The translations under genes and the position numbers were made by a program. A DNA stretch of 64,000 nt from Liolophura sinensis (lineage: Eukaryota > Mollusca > Polyplacophora > Chitonida > Chitonidae). Under the pieces are notes generated by a model. That model ran no database searches, was not told the DNA's origin, and was given only the letters and a program-made list of their open reading frames with translations. The DNA lies in NCBI RefSeq assembly GCF_032854445.1, contig NC_088300.1:1858001-1922000 (forward strand), read 5' to 3'. Numbering within the stretch: the stretch's first letter is position 1; every line of letters begins with the position of its first letter. Below, piece after piece: positions 15,201-27,200 of the stretch.

Positions 15201-18200
15201 ATAGATATTTGATGAGTTTTTCTCATTATGCTCGTCAATTTATTTGTGTAAATGCGTATAATATTTAGCATGAAGATTGGTTGTTTGAAAATAATTCTTG
15301 TTTTCAAAAAGGTCTACATGATAACTAGGTGCATGATAAACTATTTTTGTGAAGCAACCTCATTTGGGGGCATGGCAAATATATTCTAATCTAATATTGC
15401 CCTAATCATGAACAATAATGTTACATTGATATTTATGTAATTAACATCCTGAATATACATACTCATTCCATTTCAGTTTATCACCTGGAAGCCTATTCTT
15501 AGTGATATGTGAAATAGTCTGTGCGTTTTACAATCACAGAAGTACTGATTTATTTCCTAAAATTGTATAAATGTGTAAGATGTCTACAGTTCTTACCAGG
15601 TCGTTGTTTGATGTCAGGTCCACAAAGTCGGGGACTCTGTGGCCCTCCGCCCTGTCATCCCTTCCCGAATCCCCATCCCTCAATACAACCATCTGAAACA
15701 GAATAAAATATGACATGATTACTATGACATAATTAGTTACATACTTTATGCAATTAATAAAAATGGACTTGCATTTCACAACAGCATGCTTTGATATTCT
15801 TGATACAGGTGTTGACTATTTCTGTATACAGCAGGACTGCTTTTACTGATATCATTAGTGTGAGATTACATTTACCATGACATGTTTCAATACACATTTA
15901 CAGACAAGTTATATGGGAATAATACAAAGGTCATTTCCAGATAATATTACCACAGCCTTTTTGTTTACAAGCACTTAAAACTGAACCTTACCTTTGCTTT
16001 ACTCCCACTTTCCAGTTCGTGTGCCATCCTTCTTTTCCCTTTCCCTTTCCCCTTTCCCTTCCCCCGATCTACTCCCTTCCCTGTTTTTTCCCCACTACTG
16101 CCTACACTAGATTCCCCCGCTACACCTTCACTCCCACCCCCACCAACACTTGATTACTACCCCCCCCACCACCCCCAGCTACACTAACCCCTTCTAAAAT
16201 GTCCTCACTAATCCCCTCACCAGATACATTAACAAAACCTAAATACCCCAAATCCCCCAAATCCCCCCACTCTTCCCCCAAGGCAGAAAAATCAATTTCT
16301 TCCATCAACTGCAAAAAAAAAAAAAGCAAATTTTAACCAAATAAAAGGTTACTACAAGTATTATTTGCTATTATTTGCATTGCATTGTAATAACATTTAA
16401 CCATCTAGAGAACACTTCTGAAATTCATAATCCTGTGTATTGCATAGCATTACCTTCATTTTATATAATCTGCATTGAACATTTAGTGAACGTTTGTAGT
16501 AAACAATATTTTAATCCGTGATATAAGAGTGTTAAGGCGATACTTCGGTTCAGAACATACAAGTGAATACAAATCAATCAACCTGAATAACTTTATTCAA
16601 AAACATTCTAACCAAACATAAAGTAACCCAGTAACAGCAGCAAAGAGTCTACTAACAGAAAGAAACAAGGATGTTTATAAAGAACAACTTAAACAAATCT
16701 TGAACAGAGCTTTTGATACCTTGCCCTCTGGCCATATGGAGATATATCCCCCTGGAGCCCCATGTCGGGACTCCAGGGACTTTGTAATGGCCTGGCCCCT
16801 GTGGGTTTGGGGCCAGGCCTGATCTATAATGTCCAGTTCTTCTGGTGCTACACATTGAAAAGAGAAGATTTGGCCCAGGTTATTATTTTTATAAAATATG
16901 GAGAATGTTTATTGTAATAATCTGACATAAAGAGAATGACATTTTACTTATGTATAAGAATGATATATTTACCTCCAATTGCCAGGATCTCCACCAGATA
17001 CTTTCGCCCGCCATGAAGCAGGTGGCAGACAGAGGAGATTTTAATCTCCGAGGACGGCACAGAAAACTTTTTTTTTGACATTCTAGTTGTCTTGCCGTCC
17101 TCGTCGAATAGAATAAGGTATTCTGAAATAGAGAAAATAGATTTAGAAAAAATTATTAAGATGTATGGCAGTCTATTGAAAATTAATTTTAAAATGGATG
17201 TAGAAATATTAAGACCATCAATAATACAAATTATATAATCACATTATTGAGCATGGCAAAAAAAAAAAAAAAACTACGGTTGAAATAAATGCTGAATGCT
17301 ATTTTAGTAGGCCGATATGAACATACCATTTTCCTTCTCCTCTGCTGCCAGCTGCTTCAAAAACTGGCGGGCGGTGCTACTGTGAAAAAAAAAAACATGA
17401 AAAAAATTGTTTTTTTTTATGATGATGATTTCCTCGTTGCATTGGAAATAATTTTGTGTTGTACACTGCCAGTTCAGAACATTTTACTTTACTTTTATAT
17501 AACCTGTGATGTGACAGCAGTGAGAAAGGGGTTTTATAGTACATATACATGTATCAATAATCAATAAATACACAACTGAAATCGTAATATAATGCAAAAT
17601 TTTTATGAATATATAGAAATGTACTGGTGGTTTTGTTCCTAAGGCAACGCTTATAGAAACTTGTCTCAATAGGCAAACTTGCTTTTATGCATACAATATT
17701 CTTGAGTATGGGGTAAAACACCAGTGATATAAATAAATAAATAAATAAAATTTATGCAACCAGTTTGCTTCAGCAGGTTATTTTGAAAGAATAGACAAAA
17801 TTGTCTCCCTTTTTAACCTACATTCGACCGTGAACTGCTAAAAAAAACAAAAAGGTACTGTAGGCCACTTGAAGACCAGCGCTGCGATATTTATTTATAC
17901 CATTTTACTTTAAAGTTTAGGTTATTTTGTACATGTTGGATGTCAGCATAAGGTTATGCGAGATTGCCCACCCTGCTGTATTTGTAATTTAAGATCATGT
18001 TATCAGAAGACGGGGCCTAAATGTGCTTGTGCAGAAAACCCGTAAGTTGTTTTCAATTGCTCGAAGGAAGAGAGAGTGACGAGTCCAGAATTATACATGC
18101 AGTTGTTATCATAATGAGTAATTTGTGTTTGTATCTGAACGGCTTTGAAAAAAGAGAACCGAGTCGGATGAAGTTCATTTTGAACGTAAATGGCGGCGAG

Positions 18201-21200
18201 AAGCTGCGGTACCCGTGAAGGTTTATTTCCAGTATTTTTTCAGGATTAAATGTACCATATATGGCACAAGGTAAATACACACGCTCGTAGGCAATTGCTG
18301 GTTCGTATTCAAAGAATTAGTTTGATTTTAAATATATCTGTGTCACTAAATTAATTGAATACTGATTGAAGGCATTACGCTGTGCAAGCCTCTGGGCTTA
18401 CACTTTTACACCGGCAGTTTCGGCACACTAGATCGGAGCTTACAAAAACTTTTACTGGTCCTGCAACGTATTAGCAAATACAGAAAAAAAAACCACTACG
18501 TCACTTTTTACAACATTACGTCACTTTTTGCATCACTGACAACAACTTTACCTGATTCTGACATCTTGTATGTTTGGTAAACGTAGAGTGTAGTTCTCTC
18601 AGTGGATGTGTCAAGTTCGGCAGAAATTTGAAAAGTGCGCGGCCGACCGACCGACAGCAACGTACAGTAGATAGCGTGTCATAATAAAACAACGTTTTCC
18701 ACTTTTAATACACGATTTACATCGCAATAAAAACTGCTCATGAAAAGAAAACAAAACAAACCACATATAGGTATTTTTTATTACAGTTTTATTTGTAATA
18801 ACGACATTTAAAACGACGATAATCACACGCGTGTGGTATCCGTGTGGTTTTCTCCACACGCATATCGTAGCCGTGTTGTTCAAGCAGGCAAAGCCTGCCA
18901 GGCAGTGCCTGTCTGCCTGACGTAATGCATTCCACACGCGTGTAATAGCCGTGTGGTACCCATACGACAAGCGTGTTCATAGTGGTCACTTTTTTGTTGT
19001 ACTGTAAGTATCAACACGGTTGACCTTGACAAACTCTACCCAGGGTAACACATGCCAGACACGTAAGTATCAACACGGTTGACCTTGACAAACTCTACCC
19101 AGGGTAACACATGCCAGACACGTGAGTATCAACACAGTCAACCTTGACAAACTCTACCCAGGGTAACACATGCCAGACACGTAAGTATGAACACAGTCAA
19201 CCTTGACAAACTCTACCCAGGGTAACACATGCCAGACACGTAAGTATGAACACGGTCAACCTTGACAAACTCTACCCAGGGTAACACATGCCAGACACGT
19301 AAGTATCAACACGGTCAACCTTGACAAACTCTACCCAGGGTAACACATGCCAGACACGTAAGTATCAACACGGTCAACCTTGACAAACTCTACCCAGGGT
19401 AACACATGCCAGACACGTAAGTATCAACACAGTCAACCTTGACAAACTCTACCCAGGGTAACACATGCCAGACACGTAAGTATGAACACGGTCAACCTTG
19501 ACAAACTCTACCCAGGGTAACACATGCCAGACACGTAAGTATGAACACGGTCAACCTTGACAAACTCTACCCAGGGTAACACATGCCAGACACGTAAGTA
19601 TCAACACAGTCAACCTTGACAAACTCTACCCAGGGTAACACATGCCAGACACGTAAGTATGAACACGGTCAACCTTGACAAACTCAACCCAGGGTAACAC
19701 ATGCCAGACACGTAAGTATCAACACGGTTGACCTTGACAAACTCTACCCAGGGTAACACATGCCAGACACGTAAGTATCAACACGGTCAACCTTGACAAA
19801 CTCTACCCAGGGTAACACATGCCAGACACGTAAGTATCAACACAGTCAACCTTGACAAACTCTACCCAGGGTAACACATGCCAGACACGTAAGTATGAAC
19901 ACGGTCAACCTTGACAAACTCTACCCAGGGTAACACATGCCAGACACGTAAGTATCAACACGGTTGACCTTGACAAACTCTACCCAGGGTAACACATGCC
20001 AGACACGTAAGTATGAACACAGTCAACCTTGACAAACTCTACCCAGGGTAACACATGCCAGACACGTAAGTATGAACACGGTCAACCTTGACAAACTCTA
20101 CCCAGGGTAACACATGCCAGACACGTAAGTATCAACACGGTCAACCTTGACAAACTCTACCCAGGGTAACACATGCCAGACACGTAAGTATCAACAGGGT
20201 CAACCTTGACAAACTCTACCCAGGGTAACACATGCCAGACACGTAAGTATCATCACGGTCAACCTTGACAAACTCTACCCAGGGTAACACATGCCAGACA
20301 TGTAAGTATCAACACAGTCAACCTTGACAAACTCTACCCAGGGTAACACATGCCAGACACGTAAGTATCAACACAGTCAACCTTGACAAACTCAACCCAG
20401 GGTAACACATGCCAGACATGTAAGTATCAACACGGTCAACCTTGACAAACTCTACCCAGGGTAACACATGCCAGACATGTAAGTATCAACAGGGTCTACC
20501 TTGACAAACTCTACCCAGGGTAACACATGCCAGACACGTAAGTATCAACAGGGTCAACCTTGACAAACTCTACCCAGGGTAACACATGCCAGACACGTAA
20601 GTATCATCACGGTCAACCTTGACAAACTCTACCCAGGGTAACACATGCCAGACACGTAAGTATCAACACAGTCAACCTTGACAAACTCTACCCAGGGTAA
20701 CACATGCCAGACACGTAAGTATCAACACAGTCAACCTTGACAAACTCAACCCAGGGTAACACATGCCAGACACGTAAGTATGAACACGGTCAACCTTGAC
20801 AAACTCTACCCAGGGTAACACATGCCAGACACGTATGTATCAACAGGGTCGACCTTGACAAACTCTACCCAGGGTAACACATGCCAGACACGTGAGTATC
20901 AACAGGGTCAACCTTGACAAACTCTACCCAGGGTAACACATGCCAGACATGTAAGTATCAACACGGTCAACCTTGACAAACTCAACCCAGGGTAACACAT
21001 GCCAGACATGTAAGTATCAACAGGGTCGACCTTGACAAACTCTACCCAGGGTAACACATGCCAGACACGTAAGTACCAACACAGTCAACCTTGCGGTGTA
21101 GGGAGAATGGGGAATTTTTTAAATGTTTTTCACTTGGACAAGTGAATGCACGTAGATCTAGTCTGAGATGTAATGCCTGTAAATATGTATATTATTTTCC

Positions 21201-24200
21201 AGGCACAAACACAAGCTGTCACTCTGACCCATGTGTTAACGGAGGGACCTGTGTGAACAGGGGAGATAACTTTGCATGTGTCTGTAAGGAGGGCTTTGAG
21301 GGGGAAACCTGTGAAATTGACGTCAACAACTGTAACCCCTATCCATGGTAAGGTATAGATATATAACTAGTATAACTTACATCCTAGTTATAGTGGTAAC
21401 CCCTAGACATGGTACATGTAGGTTATTGGTTATAGTGGTAACCACTAGACATGGCACATGCAAGTTACTGGTTATATTGGTAACCCCTAGCCATGGTACT
21501 TGTAAGCTACTGGTTGTAGTGGTAACCACTAGCCATGGTACATGTAAATTTCTGGTTGTAGTGGTAACCCCTAGACATGGTACATGTAAGTTACTGGTTG
21601 TAGTGGTAACCACTAGCCATGGTACATGTAAGTTACTGGTTGTAGTGGTAACCCCTAGACACTGTAATGTAAGTTACTGGTTGTAGTGGTAACCACTAGA
21701 AACGGTAAATGTAAGTTTTGGTTGTAGTGGTAACCACAAGACAGTGTACATTTAAATTACTAGTTATAGTGGTAACCACTAGACATGGTGCATGTAAGTT
21801 ACTGGTTATAGTGGTAATCACTAGACATGGTACATTTGAGTTACTGGTTATAGTGGTAACCACTAGACAGAGTACACATAAGTTACTGGTTATAGTGGTA
21901 ACCCCTACTGATGACAAGTTACTGGTTATAGTGGTAATCACTAGACAGAGTATATGTAAGTTACTGGTTATAGTGGTAACCACTACACATGGTACATTTA
22001 AGTTACTGGTTATAGTGGTAACCACTAGACAGTACATGTAAGTTATAGCGGTAACCACTAAACATGGTACATGTAAGTTACTTGTTGTAGTGGTAACGAC
22101 TAGACACAGAACATGTAAGTTACTGGTTATAGTGGTAACCCCTGCTGATGACAAGTTACTGGTTATAGTGGTAATTTCTATGTAGATTAAGTAAATTGGT
22201 AATAGTTGTAATTTCTCTCCATGGTAAATCAGGTGTAATAGCACATGCAGTAATTTAACTGTTAAGGTCTTGATGTTCAATCACATACATGTAAATACCT
22301 ATATGAGTTGAAACTGTGCTTCACTTGTAGTTATAATGGAGGTCGGTGCATAGATGAAGTGAACTGGTACAGATGTGAATGTGCTCCAGGATTTGCTGGC
22401 CCGGAATGTAGAATAAGTGAGTACAGGTTTTGCTGACCCTGAGTGTGGAATAAGTGAGTACAGGATTTGCTAGTCCTGAGTATAGAATAAGTGAGTACAG
22501 GATTTGCTGGCCCTGAATGTAGAATAAGTGAGTACAGGTTTTGCTGGCTCTGAGTGTAGAATAAGTGAGTACAGGATTTGCTGGCCCTGAGTATAGAATA
22601 AGTGAGTACAGGATTTGCTGGCCCTGAGTGTAGAATAAGTGAGTACAGGTTTTGCTGACCCTGAGTGTAGAATAAATGAGTACAGGATTTGCTAGCCCTG
22701 AGTATGGAATAAGTGAGTACAGGTTTTGCTGGCTCTGAGTGTAGAATAAGTGAGTACAGGATTTGCTGGTCCTGAGTATAGAATAAGTGAGTACAGGATT
22801 TGCGGGCAGGATTTGCGGGCCCTGAGTGTAGAATAAGTGAGTACAGGTTTTGCTGACCCTGAGTGTAGAATAAATGAGTACAGGATTTGCTAGCCCTGAG
22901 TATGAAATAAGTGAGTACAGGATTTGCTGGCTCTGAATGTAGAATAAGTGAGTACAGGTTTCGCTGACCCTGAGTGTAGAATAAGTGAGTACAGGATTTG
23001 CTAGCCCTGAATATAGAATAAGTGAGTACAGGATTTGCTGGCCCTGAGTGTAGAATAAGTGAGTACAGGTTTTGCTGGTCCTGAATGTAGAATAAGTGAG
23101 TACAGGATTTGCTGGCCCTGAATGTAGAATAAGTGAGTACAGGATTTGCTGGCCCTGAGTATAGAATAAGTGAGTACAGGATTTGCTGGCCCTGAATGTA
23201 GAATAAGTGAGTACAGGATTTGCTGGCCCTGAGTGTAGAATAAGTGAGTACAGGTTTTGCTGGTCCTGAATGTAGAATAAGTGAGTACAGGATTTGCTGG
23301 CCCTGAATGTAGAATAAGTGAGTACAGGATTTGCTGGCCCTGAGTATAGAATAAGTGAGTACAGGATTTGCTGGCCCTGAATGTAGAATAAGTGAGTACA
23401 GGATTTGCTGGCCCTGAGTGTAGAATAAGTGAGTACAGGTTTTGTACTCACAAAAAAGAACGGCAATGTTCTGTGAGCACCGAGCACAGAACATTAGGTT
23501 TTTAATGATGTTATTTTCTTGTAACATGCATAAAACGGGTCTCTGTGAAGACACAACACATAAACAAATACGTACGGTCTCTACTTCAATATGTACGACA
23601 AAATCAAAAGATTTCGGTGCACAAGTTGCCTCCACTTTGATTTGGTGATCTCCATTTTTGTCCGCCATATTCACTGCTCAGGTCCTACCTGGGGATTCAG
23701 GCTGAAAATGTCATAAGCTGTCAAGCTATAAATAGTTCGTACGACACACAGATGTATAGTCAGTTCACTGTGATCGCTAAAAATAAATTAGTTAGAACAT
23801 CCCTCAGTTCTTTTGATTTGTTGAAAAGTCATTGCAAGGAGACTGTTTGAACATGACCCCATGCTGTGGCAAAATGACAGCAGCAATTAATACAGTTCCC
23901 TCTCAACAGCTGGCTCTTCTGACGTTTCGCCTGTAATGCATGTGACCCTTTGCCAAAGGTCGGGTAAGCCCAGTAAACAAAACCAGCTGATGCAAAGACC
24001 GGGGTTTCACAAGGTCTCGTAACATGAAATTGATTGTTGCCTTGAGTCCAAACATGATGGACATATACGGAAGAGAAGATGTTTCGTCAAAACACAAAGG
24101 ATTTACTCTACCCATTGATCGGAACATAAAAACATGTATGTAGACATGATTTATCTGTCATCGATGCATAAATCGACAAGGTTGGGGTCTTATTTAAAAT

Positions 24201-27200
24201 TTAATGCCGTTGTTAAGGTTGAACAGCCAGCTCCTCTGGAATCATTCCTTGAGTGGGCGAGGCTGAGCTAGCAGCTCAGTACAGTAGCACATTGTTAAGT
24301 CTGCTGTCAGCTTCACTCGTGGAACTGAGTATTATTTCTGCTTTATACTGGAGTGTTTCTTAGGCATTTTCGAGCGTAAAAATGAACAAATGTTTCACAT
24401 GTTTGATTTGGAATATGAGGAAAAGGATTTACCTTCATATAAAATATTTCCATGCTGAAATATTACCCCCTGCTTGATGTGATTTTCAGATATTAACGAG
24501 TGTTTCTCCAACCCCTGTGCATATGGCAGTACCTGTATAGATGGGATAGGAGATTACAGGTGTGTCTGCCCACCAGGGAGAAATGGCAGGAACTGTGGCA
24601 CAGGTCAGTTCTTAGATTGTGTAGGGTACACAGGTGAATAATTCACCTGATGTGGGATGATGGTATAGATTGATTGGAGTATTCGCCATTTGTAAAAATC
24701 ATCTACAAGTGTAGGCAGTTCCTTCTTAGATATTGTTCTCTAGTTTTTAAACATGTATAAATTTGGGATCTTAAAGTACATAATATGAAGCTGTAGCTTT
24801 TACAGATGGAAATGTAAGCATTTAATGTTTGTGTTTGTTTTGACAGTTATTGGTCAGACATCAGCCCCTAAGCAATGCAGTTTTAACAGACGCCTGTTCC
24901 CTGAAAACAGCACTTGGCAGCATGGCTGCAACAGCTGTTCCTGTAGCAATGGCCAAGTCACATGTTCAAAGGTAGGCCAGTCGTTATTAAGGTAGTTGTT
25001 AACACTACATGTATTAGATGTACTGGATAAATTGGACTAAAGCATTCTCAAATTCTGAAGTGCGTAAATGAGGTAATGTTGTAAAGTTACTAGGAGAATA
25101 TAGTTGAACACAATCAGTGTTGCTTTTATAAACACAAAGAACAAGATTCATAAGAAATCGGGTAATCTAGAAAGTGAAAAGCGTCGATAAAATTTGACGA
25201 CTGCAAAAACAGTTGATTACATGTGCTACATCGTGTTAAGACAACATCCTCAGTTATCTCCCCTGTCATGATTGTCCCCCTTGTTTTAATCCCTTTAGGT
25301 GTGGTGTGGCCCAAAGAACTGCCTCTACCACCCTAACCAGACAGAGCCAGTCTTCAGCTGTGGGGAGCAGGAGACTTGTGTAATACAGACTGAGCAGACC
25401 TGCTTCACCCCACCGTGCCTCCCATGGGGCCAGTGTCGCCCCATGAATCGTGTCACAGACCCTACACCTGCGGGAGTACAGACCACATGTATCCCTAACT
25501 CTGCCAAGCTCAGCAACAACTGTGCCAAGATAACTCTTATCTTTGACAAGTCAAAAATGCCTGCAGTAAGTGTAAACTGGTCTTTTGTTTTGTTACATTT
25601 CAAATCAACATTTTATCAGTGTAGGTAAGACTGTGCTGAGACTTACCCATAATGTTGTGAACATGAAAGCTTCCACTCCCCATTCAGTGTTAAGATTGTT
25701 TCTCAGTCCGTGTTGTAATAAGTGGTGCAGTTTACTAAGGAATCTTTATGTTGCTGTATTATGCTAAATTCTGCAGGAATTTTTCAAGTCTGTGTGTAAA
25801 ATTGACAGATTTATACCAGAGTTATACCAAACTCTTAGTTCCCTTAATTTCTCATTGCTTTTTTGTATGTTATTATGTCGGACACAAAGGAAATTAAGGT
25901 TTTACATTAAATAATAAATAAGTAGTAAATAAATAATGTCAAAAGTTTTATATGCTGAACAAAATCCTTACAAAAATAATACATGTGTAAACTATCTATG
26001 ACGTTAATGTTTGTGTTTCAGGGAGTTACTGTGGAGACTGTTTGCCGTAGCTTGAGGCAGCTTCCTGACATCCAGAGGCTGGCCAGAGACAGAGCGTTGA
26101 TCATTCTGTGTGATGTTCAGGATGGCCATGTCAACTCGCTGGAGGTCACCGTGGTATGTACCATCACATTCAAAACTCTCCTCTTTCATTAACTGCGCTA
26201 CATTCAAAAACACAACTATACGAACATGTACCGGTGGAAAATGAGCAGTCCATAGAAGTTTCCAGGGTTGTTTAACTACATACATACAGATTTATGCAAA
26301 TAGAGCAGTCCGTATGGTAAACAGGTGAAACATTGTCCAAACATGTACTTGTGCATGGGTAGAAAAAAAGTCAGAGAATGTCAGCAGGAAAATATACTTT
26401 TCAAGCATTTTAAGGCCCACTTAGTTTTAACTGATAAAAGTAGAACGCTTGCCATCATTAACTTGGCTTATGATAATGTAAACTTCCTAATATATGCCAC
26501 ACACGCTCATTTTTTACTGGGTGGAACTTCATAAGAATTTAAAATCAATCATTGTATTTGACTGTTGCTTTGTGCGTTTGTAGTCTGTGGACAGCCATAG
26601 TTCCTCCTCATCAGAGGAGATGGTGAAGACGGCCGTGGGGGAGCTAGCCGATGCCATCAGTCATAAAGCCAGTAATAGTACAGCTCTTGCTGCAGTCATG
26701 GAGGTCCGTGTGGAAACCACCTACATCAACCAGCCAAATAGTTCCGGTAAGAAACCTGTCTGTGGAGTGCTGACTGTTTGGAGCTTTGAAGTAATGATCT
26801 GGCAAGGACTGATTAAGGATTAAGTAATCGTTGAGAATATTTCTGAGGGGCTCTCCATGGCTCAGTTACTTAACGCGCTGGCGTAGCGTAATGACCCAGG
26901 AGCCCCTCACCAATGCGGTCGCTGTGAGTTCAAGTCCAGCTCATGCTGTCTTCCTATCCAGCCGTACGTGGGACGGTCTGCCAGCAACCTGCGGATGGTT
27001 GTGGGTTTCCCCCGGGCTCTGCTGCGTTTTCACCCGCGATAATGCTGGCCGTCATTGTATAAATGAAATATTCTTGAGTACCTCGTAAAACACCAATCAA
27101 ATAAATAAATAAATAATAAATAAAGAATATTTGTGCAGACAGTCAAGTCAGTTGTTATACTAAAGCAACCTTGAATCATATGGTGTAAACCAGAAGTTGT

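Larger units (their letters stand above)
8271..19004 (+). mobile_element. Giant Tc1/mariner-type DNA transposon (10.7 kb) with transposase and BEN gene
   Basis: Terminal inverted repeats are a perfect 23 bp: cagtacaacaaaaaagtgac(cac) at 8271-8293 and its reverse complement at 18982-19004. A TA target-site duplication lies at 8269-8270 and 19005-19006; joining across it restores an intact minisatellite unit, so the boundaries are exact. Inside are a DD34E transposase gene (8515-12293, +), a convergent BEN-domain gene (17379-14248, -), and palindromic cacacgcgtgtg motifs near both ends. The TA duplication and DD34E triad place it in the IS630-Tc1-mariner group, whose members are usually about 1.3-2.5 kb, so both size and cargo are unusual. 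Lesions in both genes suggest this copy is not autonomous. Confidence 0.93.

Noticed and set aside
22321-23674. Long minus-strand frames (388 and 447 codons) over the 37-bp array
   Set aside because: The 37-bp repeat happens to lack stops on this strand in several frames; the protein is only the repeat translated, and the true exon is on the plus strand.
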